A stretch of 64,000 bases of DNA from Oscillibacter hominis (GTDB taxonomy: Bacteria > Bacillota > Clostridia > Oscillospirales > Oscillospiraceae). The notes under the pieces were generated by a model that had not been told where the DNA came from, ran no database searches, and worked only from the letters and a program-made list of their open reading frames with translations. Numbering within the stretch: the first letter of the stretch is position 1; the number at the start of each line of letters is the position of its first letter. The stretch is from positions 1,426,001 through 1,490,000 of the forward strand of contig NZ_CP060490.1 of NCBI RefSeq assembly GCF_014334055.1. The letters run 5' to 3'. A program made the position numbers and the translations under genes. Shown one piece after another: positions 25,061-33,066 of this stretch.

Positions 25061-25834
25061 TCAATTGATTGCTGCGCTCACGCTTGTATCGGTATTGATG
25101 GGCCAGCGCTGAACGGCAAAGTCCCCCCGATGGCCCGCAGGCCCAAAGCTTAAGTAGCCGATCCGGGCGGTGAAGAAATAAACCAGTTCCTCCGTGCCGT
25201 CCACCGCAAAGAGGGCCGTGTCGCCGCCCTCGCTGATGAGCTCCGTCTCCAGCCCCATGCCAAGGAAATACTGGAGCCCCCTATCAGCCGCCTCGAAGAC
25301 ATAGGAGTCGTATTGTGGAAGGTTGGGCAGGTTGCACTCTGCCTGGAGCACCAACCCGGTCTCCTCATCCAATACACAGAACAGGTAAAGCCCATCCTTC
25401 CCATAGGACCAGATACGGATAAAGCTTGCGCTGGCACCATCCTCCATCCTGCGGCACACTTCCCGCACACCATCGATTTCGGAAATCTCGACAGCCTCCT
25501 GAGGCAGCAGGTGAACGTTGGAGAGCTGCTCCAGCATACTGTCGGCCAGCTCACGGAGCCAGGCCTCCGTCTCAGCGGAATTTCCCAGCTCCTGCTCCAC
25601 CGTCCCGATCTCCTCATCCGCCATCTTGCCATAGCTGCTGTAGAGCAGCTCCATCTTCTCTTGTATCGTGGACGGCAAAACGGGCAGGTTCTGGCTGGCG
25701 TCCATGGCCTCGGCATGCACCGTGCCCATCAGCTCCCGGTCCCGGAGCCCAGAGGCCCACTCGGGCAGGCAGATGGAGGCCAGCACCGCAATGCCTGAGA
25801 GCACAGGCAGCAGCCACCGCTTCCAGTGGGTCAT
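25061..25834 (-). CDS. membrane-anchored protein coupled to a two-component system, function unknown
   Basis: A 257-residue protein with an N-terminal membrane anchor or uncleaved signal (about 7-30) and a mixed alpha/beta extracytoplasmic part. The start ATG overlaps the histidine kinase stop by 4 bp, so it is the third gene of a regulator-kinase operon. Such partners often tune or serve as output of the kinase; the family is not recognised. Confidence 0.75.
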   Translation of the reverse strand: MTHWKRWLLPVLSGIAVLASICLPEWASGLRDRELMGTVHAEAMDASQNLPVLPSTIQEKMELLYSSYGKMADEEIGTVEQELGNSAETEAWLRELADSMLEQLSNVHLLPQEAVEISEIDGVREVCRRMEDGASASFIRIWSYGKDGLYLFCVLDEETGLVLQAECNLPNLPQYDSYVFEAADRGLQYFLGMGLETELISEGGDTALFAVDGTEELVYFFTARIGYLSFGPAGHRGDFAVQRWPINTDTSVSAAIN

Positions 25835-27237
25835 GCCTCCCCGCCCCCTTTCAGGTGGACCCGCACCTGAGTGCCCTGGCCCACTATGCTGCGAAATTCC
25901 ATGGTCCCGCCGTGGAGCGCCACGATCTTCTGGCACACAGCAAGCCCCAGCCCAGCGCCGCCCTGGGCCCGGGCCCGGGACTTATCCACCATATAAAAAG
26001 CCTCGGTGATGCGGCTCAGGTCCTCGGGGGGAATGCCCTTCCCTGTGTCCGTCACCCGGATGCAGTAGCCCCCCTCCTCCTCAAGGCCCTCCAACAGGAT
26101 GAGGCCGGGGCCGGAGATGGCCTTGCGGGCGTTGTCCAGCAGGTTGAGGCAGACCGTCTCCATCAAATCCGGCTCAATGGGCACAAGGGCGGCCTGGGCG
26201 CGGAGGCGCAGCCGGATGCCCTGCTTTTCCAGGGCCGGCCGCAGCACGCCGCCCACACGCTCCAAAAAAGAGTCCATGGCCGCCGCCCGGAGGACAAAGT
26301 CCTGCTTTTCCAGCACGATCAGGTCCATCAGCTTCCGGGACAGCGCCTCCATCCGCCGCCCCTCGTTGAAGATATAGCTGGCGCTCTGGCGGACCTGCTC
26401 CGGCGAGGCCGGGCGGGAGCGCAGCAGGTCCGCATAGCCGATGATGGAGGTCAGAGGCGTCTTTGTCTCGTGGGCAAAGCTGTTGAGGAAGTCCTCCTGC
26501 CGCCGGGCCGCCGCCTTCAGTTCCTCCACCTGGGCCTCCAGACGGGCCGCCATCACGTTGAAGTCCGTGGAGAGCTGAGCGAGCTCGTCGTCGCCCTTCA
26601 CGGCCACCCGTTCGGAAAGCTCCCCCGCCGCCATCCGCTTAGTGGCCGCCGACAGCCGCCCAAGAGGGCGCAGCATCACCACGGATACCGACAGTGAGAC
26701 CAGCCCCACTGCCGCCACAAGGCCCAGCATCAGGTAGAAAAAGGTCCTGTACTGCTCCTCCCGTGTGAGAAACAGTTCTCCCACCTTCCGGCAGTTCTCC
26801 AGGTAGAGCGTGCCGCCGCCGATGGCCATGGGGCTTGCCGCATGGATATAATAACTGCCCCAGCCCCGCCTCAGCTCCCAGCCCCGCTGGCCCTCCTCCA
26901 GCGTAGCGGTCATGGCGGAGTCCATGGGCAGCGTCCCGCTGCCGGCCAGCTGGTTCCCATCCTGGTCGCTGAGGCGAAAGGCCACGGTCCCCCGGGAGGT
27001 GGTGATGGTCAGCCGTGAGGCGGCCGTGGCCACGTCCTCCTTGGTGACGGAGGGAAAGTACAAATCCATCTCCCGCCCCAAGGTGTAGCGCAGCAGATCG
27101 TTTTCCTCATATACCGCCGTCACCTCCCGCTCCAAAGAGGAGCGGAAGAAGGAGTCGATGAGGAAATAGCTGCCTAAGCTGAACGCCAGGACGGTGATGA
27201 GCACCGTGGAGCAAAAGAGTTTCCAAAAGAGCCGCAT
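25831..27237 (-). CDS. sensor histidine kinase
   Basis: A 468-residue kinase: two membrane segments (about 7-27 and 165-190) around an extracellular sensor of roughly 140 residues, HAMP (about 190-245), the phosphoacceptor motif NSFAHETKTPLTS (His near 254) and an HATPase_c domain with N box LLDNARKA, DTGKGIP and GGAGLGLAV. It starts 1 bp after the response-regulator stop, so both are made from one mRNA. The signal is unknown. Confidence 0.95.
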   Translation of the reverse strand: MRLFWKLFCSTVLITVLAFSLGSYFLIDSFFRSSLEREVTAVYEENDLLRYTLGREMDLYFPSVTKEDVATAASRLTITTSRGTVAFRLSDQDGNQLAGSGTLPMDSAMTATLEEGQRGWELRRGWGSYYIHAASPMAIGGGTLYLENCRKVGELFLTREEQYRTFFYLMLGLVAAVGLVSLSVSVVMLRPLGRLSAATKRMAAGELSERVAVKGDDELAQLSTDFNVMAARLEAQVEELKAAARRQEDFLNSFAHETKTPLTSIIGYADLLRSRPASPEQVRQSASYIFNEGRRMEALSRKLMDLIVLEKQDFVLRAAAMDSFLERVGGVLRPALEKQGIRLRLRAQAALVPIEPDLMETVCLNLLDNARKAISGPGLILLEGLEEEGGYCIRVTDTGKGIPPEDLSRITEAFYMVDKSRARAQGGAGLGLAVCQKIVALHGGTMEFRSIVGQGTQVRVHLKGGGEA

Positions 27238-27238
27238 G

Positions 27239-27895
27239 TCACACCTCCAGCCGATACCCCACTTTGTATACTGCCACCAGCCGGTCCTCCAGCCCTAACT
27301 TCCGCCGCAGCCGCTGGATGTGCAGGTCCACCGTGCGGCTGTCCCCCAAATATTCCTCGCCCCAGACCCGCTCGTAAATCCGGTCCCGGTAGAGGGCCAC
27401 GTTCCGGTTCTGGCAGAAGAGCAGCAGCAAGTCATATTCCTTTACAGTGAGTGCCACCGGGGCCCCATTCTTTCTCACCACCCGGGAGGCGGTGTCGATC
27501 TCTATGTCCGGCATCAGGGAGATCACCCGCCCGCTCTTGCCGCAGCGGCGCAGCACCGTCTCCACCCGGGCCAGCAGCTCCATCAGCTCAAAGGGCTTGG
27601 TGATGTAGTCCTCCGCCCCCATGCGCAGGCCCTTCACCCGGTCCTGGAGCTCGCCCTTGGCGGTTAGAAAAATGACCGGCACGTCTAACTCCTGGCAATA
27701 TTCCAGCAGCTCATATCCATTCACCCGGGGCAGCATGATGTCCAGCAGCACCAGGTCAAACATCTCTTTTTCCAGCAGGTCCGCCGCCCTGTCCCCGTCA
27801 GGCGCCCACGAGCAGGAGTACCCCGCCTCCTCCAGCGCCGTGCGCACCAGATTGGCAATGGGGGCCTCGTCCTCCGCAATCAGGATTCTATTCAA
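27239..27895 (-). CDS. OmpR/PhoB-family response regulator
   Basis: A 218-residue regulator. The receiver domain has the acidic pocket (E8, D9), phospho-Asp52 in LLDIMLPR and the Lys of ITKP. The DNA-binding domain has LTVKEYDLLLLF and SRTVDLHIQRLRRKLG. No ATG start fits; TTG at 27895 has AGAGGTGAG 8 nt upstream and begins exactly at the family's NRILIAEDE, so it is preferred over an upstream TTG. Confidence 0.95.
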   Translation of the reverse strand: MNRILIAEDEAPIANLVRTALEEAGYSCSWAPDGDRAADLLEKEMFDLVLLDIMLPRVNGYELLEYCQELDVPVIFLTAKGELQDRVKGLRMGAEDYITKPFELMELLARVETVLRRCGKSGRVISLMPDIEIDTASRVVRKNGAPVALTVKEYDLLLLFCQNRNVALYRDRIYERVWGEEYLGDSRTVDLHIQRLRRKLGLEDRLVAVYKVGYRLEV

Positions 27896-27982
27896 CGCAC
27901 TCACCTCTTTCTTTACAGTTTGCGTCAAGGTTCCATCATTTTTGTATCATTTCTCTACTTTACCACACCCGGCCTCAAAAGA

Positions 27983-28017
27983 AAAATCCTCCCGCGCTTT
28001 TTCCGCAGGAGGATTTT
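27983..28017 (-). terminator. terminator-like hairpin
   Basis: A 10-bp stem of 27983-27992 with 28008-28017 around a 15-nt loop. On the minus strand a T run follows, closing the small minus-strand gene at 28021. Confidence 0.75.
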
Positions 28018-28020
28018 CCC

Positions 28021-28233
28021 TCACGATTCACTTTTTGGCTCCCCAAACTCCAGGAAGGCCGCCTCCGCCTGCTGCTGGGCCCGGATGAGCAGCGCCTTTG
28101 CCCCGGCGATGTTCCGCTGATCCAATGCCTGAATGGCGTCTGTGACGTCATGGAAGAGCACCATATACGGCTTTCGATATTCGTTATCCAGCACGTTCCT
28201 GACCGCGGCAATAATGATGCATTGCAATTGCAA
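28021..28233 (-). CDS. probable small helical protein, about 70 residues
   Basis: The C-terminal frame reads as protein: PYMVLFHDVTDAIQALDQRN, then AKALLIRAQQQAEAAFLEFG, two amphipathic helices. A terminator follows the stop. No ATG is well placed; TTG codons at 28233 and 28227 are the most likely starts, and the ribosome site is weak. The family is not named, though Oscillospiraceae have similar short proteins. Confidence 0.5.
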   Translation of the reverse strand: MQLQCIIIAAVRNVLDNEYRKPYMVLFHDVTDAIQALDQRNIAGAKALLIRAQQQAEAAFLEFGEPKSES

Positions 28234-28275
28234 TAATCCGTCCGCCAGCGGGAAAAGATAAGCAAGGGTGATTCC

Positions 28276-28446
28276 ATGAAATATCAGGACCCAAGCATGG
28301 AGGAGTACTTCAACTCCCTGCCCTTGCAGGTGCGCTCCTTCATCAACCGATCGGGCGCCGACATCTGCTCCCCGGGTGAGCTGACCATGATCGGCGAGCA
28401 TCTCAAGCACAGCCTCAGCACCGAGGAACCGGACTCCAAAAAATAG
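28276..28446 (+). CDS. small conserved protein, 56 residues
   Basis: Starts MKYQDPSMEEYFNSLP and ends TEEPDSKK; it has VRSFINRSGADICSPGELTMIGEHL in the middle, like a short helical clostridial protein. AAGGGTG precedes the ATG by 5 nt. It reads divergently from the minus-strand small gene, and a second mini-gene follows 33 bp later. Function unknown. Confidence 0.75.
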   Translation: MKYQDPSMEEYFNSLPLQVRSFINRSGADICSPGELTMIGEHLKHSLSTEEPDSKK

Positions 28447-28479
28447 CCGCTTCCCGTACCATGAACAGAGGTGATCTGA

Positions 28480-28635
28480 ATGTCCTATGTCAATCCGGTG
28501 CTCCGGCCTAAGCTGGAGTCACTGTCCATTGATCTCAAAAACGAAATCCTCTCCCGCGACGTCCATCTGAACAATCTCCATGATCTTATTGCGGTTCTGG
28601 AGCAGATCGTGGAGGAAGCAGAAGCCGCCCCATAA
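28480..28635 (+). CDS. small conserved protein, 51 residues
   Basis: Starts MSYVNPVLRPKLESL and contains LKNEILSRDVHLNNLHDLI and an acidic end. AGAGGTGA precedes ATG. It is probably cotranscribed with the preceding 56-residue gene. Its stop codon lies inside the loop of the terminator hairpin. Confidence 0.75.
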   Translation: MSYVNPVLRPKLESLSIDLKNEILSRDVHLNNLHDLIAVLEQIVEEAEAAP

Positions 28636-28657
28636 CGGGGCGGCCTCTTTTAATTTT
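28624..28657 (+). terminator. terminator overlapping the stop of the 51-residue gene
   Basis: GCCGCCCC (28624-28631) pairs with GGGGCGGC (28637-28644), with a CTCTTTTAATTTT tail. Confidence 0.9.
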
Positions 28658-29627
28658 CAAAGCGGATCCGCTGCTCCGTCACCAGGGGGAATTCCCTCAG
28701 CTCCCCGCCGTCCAGTTCCTCCCGGAAAAGCCCCACCGCCGTGATCTGGCTGTTTTCATAGGTTTTGTAGTAATAGACCCCCGTCCTTCCGTTGATGCAG
28801 CAGGCATAGGTGGTGATGTCCTGCTCGCCGCCCTTTGTCACCACGCTCCCCCGCACCATGGAGACGGCGTCCAGCACATGGAAAAACTGGGAGACAGACG
28901 CTTGCTCCCCATCCCCGCAGACCGAATTCAGCTTGTGGAACGCGGCTTTCACAAACCGGGAGGTGGAGGATGAGTCCCCGGGCAGGCCGATGCCGCCCAT
29001 CCCCTCACCGAACTGGTTCAGGTTGAGCTGGGTTGCAAAGCGGTTTTCCGGGGCATGGGGCGTCAGGTGCATATAGCGGTTGAGATTGGTCAGGTGGAAC
29101 TCAAACGTGGGGTTGTTGGTCAGCACGCCCACCGGATTGTCATAAATCCTCATCCCGCCCTCCAGGGGCTCCGCCACAAAAGAGCCATCGGCGTCCGCGA
29201 CGTGCCAGTGGAGCGGGGACAGCGGCAGCTCTTCTGCGATGGGAATTCCAATGGGGTTGACCCGGCCAAGGAGCTCCTTTGCCTGCGCGGCGGTTTCGCA
29301 TCGGCCCAGAATCCACGGGATCAGCTCGGGCGGGGACACGTCGGTTTTCCCCGGCTGGCTGGACTCCGGATAGCAGGCATTGCCGGGAAAGTTCAGACCC
29401 GCCATGTAAAGCCCCTTCTCGTTGACGGCTTCGGCGTAGAGGGGATAGTTATTCCAGACGCTTGCCATGCCGATCATGGCATAGTGGTGGTCCAGCGGCC
29501 GCTGCCGGAGAAACCGGAAGCCATAATTCCGGGGAGTGATGACGACCCGCTCCCCGAATGAACACGTCAAATCAAGGGTGCGTCCAAAATAGCAGTCCGC
29601 TGTCTGTAAAGTGATGCTGGTGCACAT
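28650..29627 (-). CDS. choloylglycine hydrolase / penicillin V acylase family amidase
   Basis: A 325-residue Ntn-hydrolase that cuts linear amide bonds. After Met removal Cys2 becomes the nucleophile (MCTS). Conserved partners are visible: Arg16 and Asp19 in GRTLDL, Asn in NEKGLYMAGLNFPGN, and Asn in TNNPTFEFHL. The length fits bile salt hydrolases and penicillin V acylases. In a gut Firmicute, conjugated bile salts are plausible substrates, but acyl-homoserine lactones or N-acyl amides cannot be excluded. The gene stands alone; an AGGAGG-like site precedes ATG. Confidence 0.92.
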   Translation of the reverse strand: MCTSITLQTADCYFGRTLDLTCSFGERVVITPRNYGFRFLRQRPLDHHYAMIGMASVWNNYPLYAEAVNEKGLYMAGLNFPGNACYPESSQPGKTDVSPPELIPWILGRCETAAQAKELLGRVNPIGIPIAEELPLSPLHWHVADADGSFVAEPLEGGMRIYDNPVGVLTNNPTFEFHLTNLNRYMHLTPHAPENRFATQLNLNQFGEGMGGIGLPGDSSSTSRFVKAAFHKLNSVCGDGEQASVSQFFHVLDAVSMVRGSVVTKGGEQDITTYACCINGRTGVYYYKTYENSQITAVGLFREELDGGELREFPLVTEQRIRFEN

Positions 29628-29995
29628 GGCGCTTCCTCCTGTTTGTAAAAATTTGACCCACTGGTAGTCTCTCTTCTTTCCATGATATCATTCCCGGCGT
29701 AAAATGCGCATCGCAAGTGACGGACCGGCTCTATGGCGGCGCTCCAACGTCTGCCGTCTCAGGAGATCTGATTCGCTCCGTTTAAATAACATCACAAGCT
29801 CTGCCGCATGGTAAACCCATTTGGCGTCAATGCCACTGTCCCGGATCTCCAATCATCCGGTAATTCTCCGTATTGCACCTGTATCGTCCAGTCGGATTAT
29901 TTCTCCTCAAAGCGCTCCGGTACCTGGACGCGTTCCCCTGCAGCCAGGCTTAAGGGAGTTGGAGGTTTCCGCGCAACCGTTATACAAAGATGAAT
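29628..29995. other. intergenic region without a supported gene
   Basis: About 370 bp upstream of the amidase. A plus-strand frame at 29808-29993 lacks a ribosome site and any family likeness. A minus-strand frame across 29799-29990 reads protein-like but contains an internal TAA. I see no RNA gene. The amidase promoter must lie at the left end but is not obvious. Confidence 0.5.
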
Positions 29996-30033
29996 AAAAG
30001 GACGCAGGTTGTTAATGCCTGCGTCCTTTTATC
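29996..30033. terminator. terminator downstream of the Spo0A-C-like gene
   Basis: A perfect 13-bp stem (29996-30008 with 30018-30030) with A4 and T4 ends, in the space after the minus-strand gene at 30076. Confidence 0.88.
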
Positions 30034-30075
30034 ATAGGTCATGAAGCCTGCACGTGGCTGCCCAAAATATTCTTT

Positions 30076-30435
30076 CTACGCAACGGGAGAAAGGGAAAAG
30101 TAGCCGGCCACAACGGCAAGGAACTGGGCATTGCGGGGCTTGGGCGGCAGCGGCACCCCAAAGAGCTCCGGCAGCAGCGGCGACCTGTGGTTCCATATGA
30201 GGGTCACCGCGGCCCGGATGTTCCGCTCCACCGCCTGCCACGTCGTCCCGTAGTGCTTTGCCACCTCCGGGTACAGCCATTTTGTCACAAGCGCCAGCCT
30301 CTGCGGGTTCTCCACCGACAGGAAAATCGCATAGGAGATCCGGAAGAAGCCGGTGTAGTTCGCCGTCAATCCAAGGCGGTACAGCAGATCGTATATATCC
30401 GAGAGCAGCTTTTCCCCGTCATGCCACGTCTCCAT
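30076..30435 (-). CDS. Spo0A C-terminal-domain-like DNA-binding protein without receiver
   Basis: A 119-residue protein that consists only of a Spo0A-C-type domain: GLTANYTGFFRISYAI, the recognition-helix region YPEVAKHYGTTWQAVERNIRAAV, and KPRNAQFLAVV near the end. Normal Spo0A has a 120-residue receiver in front, which is missing here. It could bind 0A-box-like sites without phosphorelay control. ATG 30435 is preceded by GAGGA. It overlaps the upstream XRE gene by 17 bp, so the two form an operon. Confidence 0.85.
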   Translation of the reverse strand: METWHDGEKLLSDIYDLLYRLGLTANYTGFFRISYAIFLSVENPQRLALVTKWLYPEVAKHYGTTWQAVERNIRAAVTLIWNHRSPLLPELFGVPLPPKPRNAQFLAVVAGYFSLSPVA

Positions 30436-30688
30436 GCTCTTCCTCCTCTTGCACAAGCTTCTTGAATGCGCGCAAAAGACTCAATACCAGCTCCTCCGGG
30501 ATTGAGATCAGGAAAAAGATCACGGAGAGGGCCGAGAAGCTGTACTTGCCATGCTCCTGGTCAATGTAGGACCGGGGCGAGATGTGCAGCAGTTCCGCCA
30601 TCCGTTCCTGGCTGTATCCCTTCTCCTTGCGGTAGGTATAGATCGAGTTGCGGAGAAATACCTGAAGCAGTGTTTTATATTGACGCAT
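30419..30688 (-). CDS. small XRE-type helix-turn-helix protein
   Basis: An 89-residue protein with an N-terminal Cro/C1-like domain (YRKEKGYSQERMAELLHISPRSYIDQEHG) and a hydrophobic C-terminal helix (FSALSVIFFLISIPEELVLSLL). ATG 30688 follows GGGGAGG. Overlap with the Spo0A-C-like gene suggests joint expression and possibly a two-protein regulator. Confidence 0.8.
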   Translation of the reverse strand: MRQYKTLLQVFLRNSIYTYRKEKGYSQERMAELLHISPRSYIDQEHGKYSFSALSVIFFLISIPEELVLSLLRAFKKLVQEEEEHGDVA

Positions 30689-30981
30689 CAGCAAAACCTC
30701 CCCAATTCGACAGAATATAGGAAAATTTTACCTAACGCCGGCTCACGCCGCTATGAGGTATGCCTCAGTCAACAGCCTAATATGTACGTTTTTCCTCCCG
30801 CAATTCCGTGGGGCAGTCTGTCAATGGCTGTTCCTGAAGCCCACCTGATTTCCTCCGGGCAGCACTGGTTCATTCCCATCCCAATAGTTGACATATGACC
30901 TCTCTTTCTTTCACCTGCACCCCTTCCCGCATCTTGCAGCCGCGTGGATAACATGGCATCCCCCCTCTTGTTCACACAAGA

Positions 30982-31251
30982 TCAATAGGCGTCGGGCCGC
31001 TCGCCGGCCTGGCCCACCCACTGTTCCTCCCCTTCTTCCACATTGAGAAGCCACGCCACATCCACCTTCAGGATTTCCGCCATCGTGCGCAGCTCATAAT
31101 CCGCTACAATCCGGTCCCCAATCTCCATCCTGCTGATGGTATCCCGCTCAAGGACCACCCCTCGGACCTGCAGCTGGGCCGCCAGCTCTGTCTGCGACAG
31201 TTTCAGCGCCCTTCTTGCCTGGCGGATGCGGGACCCCGACACATTTTTCAT
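30982..31251 (-). CDS. XRE-family transcriptional regulator
   Basis: An 89-residue regulator with RQARRALKLSQTELAAQL and the recognition portion RDTISRMEIGDRIVADYELRTMAEIL. The end is acidic (NVEEGEEQW). ATG 31251 has only a weak site; the frame reaches upstream to 31326. It may be a remnant phage repressor, given the tail cassette next to it, or a housekeeping regulator. Confidence 0.75.
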   Translation of the reverse strand: MKNVSGSRIRQARRALKLSQTELAAQLQVRGVVLERDTISRMEIGDRIVADYELRTMAEILKVDVAWLLNVEEGEEQWVGQAGERPDAY

Positions 31252-31713
31252 CCCGTGATATGCAAATATTTTCACTTTTTTTCTCTCTTTCTGTGGTAAT
31301 ATCCTGCATTTTTTTGACAGTACCACAGATTTTTCGCAAAATTGTGCGAATATTCTGCAAACAGAAAGTTATTTTTCAAAAATGGGAAAAATGCTCTTTT
31401 TCCGCTCCTCAAATGTTCATGACAATGGGAAAGCCCCTGGAGAGAGTACTCTCTCCAGGGGCCTTCAAAATAGTACACCATAACTAAATATGTTCTCAGT
31501 AAAACGCCATTTGCCGCGCACTCATTGCGCCGCAGCTGGCCGTCTGACCGGAAGGGTCACACCAGCCCGGGCGCAGCACCATTGCACGAACACCATGCAC
31601 CAAGGGGTACGCGCTGCCGGACACCTCTTTGTCATAGTACCAGTGTATTTGACCCTGTTGGAATTGGCTGGGGACTCTTTATTTCCACCTCTCCCCGGGC
31701 AACGGTGAGCAAG
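31252..31713. other. intergenic region between the XRE regulator and the phage cassette
   Basis: 462 bp that are AT-rich near 31260-31400 (a likely promoter area for the regulator), with a 30-bp perfect palindrome at 31433-31462. No gene could be supported. The usual endolysin gene of a phage lysis module is absent here. Confidence 0.5.
31433..31462 (-). terminator. perfect 30-bp palindrome, terminator-like
   Basis: Bases 31433-31462 are fully self-complementary (15-bp arms, no loop). On the minus strand it runs into CTTTCCC, so it could stop transcripts leaving the phage cassette. The arm may also be a protein-binding palindrome. Confidence 0.6.
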
Positions 31714-31917
31714 TTATTGACGATCGCCATTGCCGCTCCCCTCTTTCCTGGCCTGGGTTCCGAAATAAAATGCGATCACCACCGTGAAAATGGTCATGAA
31801 ATCCTGATTCACCCCGCCGCGCAGGGCAAGGACGCAGAACACCGCGGTCAGTGCCAGTGTGACCAGGCTCTTGATGCTCAGCAGGTTTGCCAGCTTCCTG
31901 AGCAGGGCCTCTTTCAT
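31714..31917 (-). CDS. phage-type small membrane protein (holin-like)
   Basis: A 67-residue protein with two hydrophobic stretches: LVTLALTAVFCVLAL (about 18-32) and FMTIFTVVIAFYFGTQ (about 40-55), ending in a charged tail. This pattern is common in prophages of Firmicutes beside tail and lysis genes. It overlaps the previous gene by 4 bp. Confidence 0.7.
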   Translation of the reverse strand: MKEALLRKLANLLSIKSLVTLALTAVFCVLALRGGVNQDFMTIFTVVIAFYFGTQARKEGSGNGDRQ

Positions 31918-32222
31918 CTCTCCAGCACCTTCTCAAATGCCTCCCGGTCACCCTGCTCAAAGGCCTTACAGAGGCTATGATAGGGCGCGTCGGTGGAAAA
32001 GTCGGTGATGTACTTGTTCAGCTCCTCCAGGGCGGCCTTCTGGGCCTCGCCGTCCATGGCCTCCCACTCCTTCTTCAGGGCGGCGTAGTCCAGACCGGCG
32101 CCGCTGTTTACCGCCCTGCCCTGGGAGATGTTGTTGACCAGCATCCTCCTGGCAACCCCCAAATCCTCGTTGTTGGCCTTGGCGATCTCAAAGATGTTCC
32201 ATGCGTACTGTTTCAGATTCAT
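31914..32222 (-). CDS. hypothetical phage-cassette protein, 102 residues
   Basis: A soluble, mostly helical acidic protein (MNLKQYAWNIFEIAKANNED at the start). It is placed between two membrane-protein genes in the tail/holin cassette, with AAGGAGA before ATG. No family recognised. It ends in the ATGA overlap with the next gene. Confidence 0.7.
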   Translation of the reverse strand: MNLKQYAWNIFEIAKANNEDLGVARRMLVNNISQGRAVNSGAGLDYAALKKEWEAMDGEAQKAALEELNKYITDFSTDAPYHSLCKAFEQGDREAFEKVLER

Positions 32223-32237
32223 ACTATTTTCTCCTTT

Positions 32238-32585
32238 TTAAATTTTATAAGGCAGCTCGTCCACTTGGGCAATGAGCTTGTCCAGGTCCCCGTTGCCGCC
32301 CACCGCGTGATACTTCTCGTGCATGATGTGGAGCCTGCGCAGGTCTTCCACATCCACGCACCCATCCTTTATGTAGCACTTGCTGAGGTACTGGATGCGG
32401 TCCAACATCGTGACCATCATGCAGTCCGCAATGGCCTCGATGCGCTTCTCCATCTCCGTCTTCCGTGCCTGCCCATCGTCCTGCCGCTTTGCCCGGCGCT
32501 GGAGGGCAAACTGGAGAAGGCCGTCCAACAGCTTAATCATCGCCGCCCCCGCGGCGCCGGATAAAAGCAAGATCAAGGTCTCCAT
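32238..32585 (-). CDS. phage-cassette protein with N-terminal membrane helix
   Basis: A 115-residue protein: hydrophobic 1-25, a basic stretch QRRAKRQDDGQARKTEMEKR, then helices containing LSKCYIKDGCVDVEDL. It may be a holin or antiholin-like protein (inference from position and layout). AAAGGAGAG precedes the start. Confidence 0.65.
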   Translation of the reverse strand: METLILLLSGAAGAAMIKLLDGLLQFALQRRAKRQDDGQARKTEMEKRIEAIADCMMVTMLDRIQYLSKCYIKDGCVDVEDLRRLHIMHEKYHAVGGNGDLDKLIAQVDELPYKI

Positions 32586-32600
32586 CCAATTGTCTCTCCT

Positions 32601-33065
32601 TTAAATGATGGAATAGATGGGAAAATCCAGTATCCTGTATTCAACCGTGCCGTTTCCCACCGTACAGTCCAATGTTACATAGCCTATGCCGCTACGGTAT
32701 CCCACAACATGTATGGGTGAGTTTGGCGTGGCGCCGGGGAAGGAAACCATGATTGTACATTCGTTCTCCGGCCGTGTCTGAAAGCTTGCCCCAGACAGTG
32801 TACCGTCAATGACCATTGCGTCGCTGGCATAATCACTGCCCAGTATCTCTTCTAATCGGGTCGGCAAAGCCGCCCTGGCAGCCCAGTATTCACACGGAAG
32901 AGAAAGCGCCGGCTCACAGGGCAATGTTTCCCCATTCACGTCGATTGCGCTTTCTATCCGGAGCACATGCCCTTTTAAACTCGAGAAATACCCAAAGATT
33001 TGATCGGAGAACGGGGCCGCATCACTCCCACCCCCGCCCACTAAGATCGGGTTAAAAATAGGCAT
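32601..33065 (-). CDS. phage tail-associated protein, 154 residues
   Basis: A beta-rich protein beginning MPIFNPILVGGGGSDAAPF, a type of N-terminus frequent in small phage receptor-binding or tail accessory proteins. It starts 1 bp after the dockerin-containing tail gene. The distal part has no recognised domain. Confidence 0.65.
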   Translation of the reverse strand: MPIFNPILVGGGGSDAAPFSDQIFGYFSSLKGHVLRIESAIDVNGETLPCEPALSLPCEYWAARAALPTRLEEILGSDYASDAMVIDGTLSGASFQTRPENECTIMVSFPGATPNSPIHVVGYRSGIGYVTLDCTVGNGTVEYRILDFPIYSII

Positions 33066-33066
33066 C

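Noticed and set aside
29799..29990. A minus-strand frame reading LAAGERVQVPERFEEK then DWTIQVQYGELPDDW
   Set aside because: It contains an internal TAA and has no start or ribosome site; it may be a relic, but the evidence is too thin to annotate.
31433..31462. Perfect palindrome as an insertion-sequence end or attachment site
   Set aside because: There is no second copy in the window and no transposase. A terminator for the minus-strand cassette explains it better.
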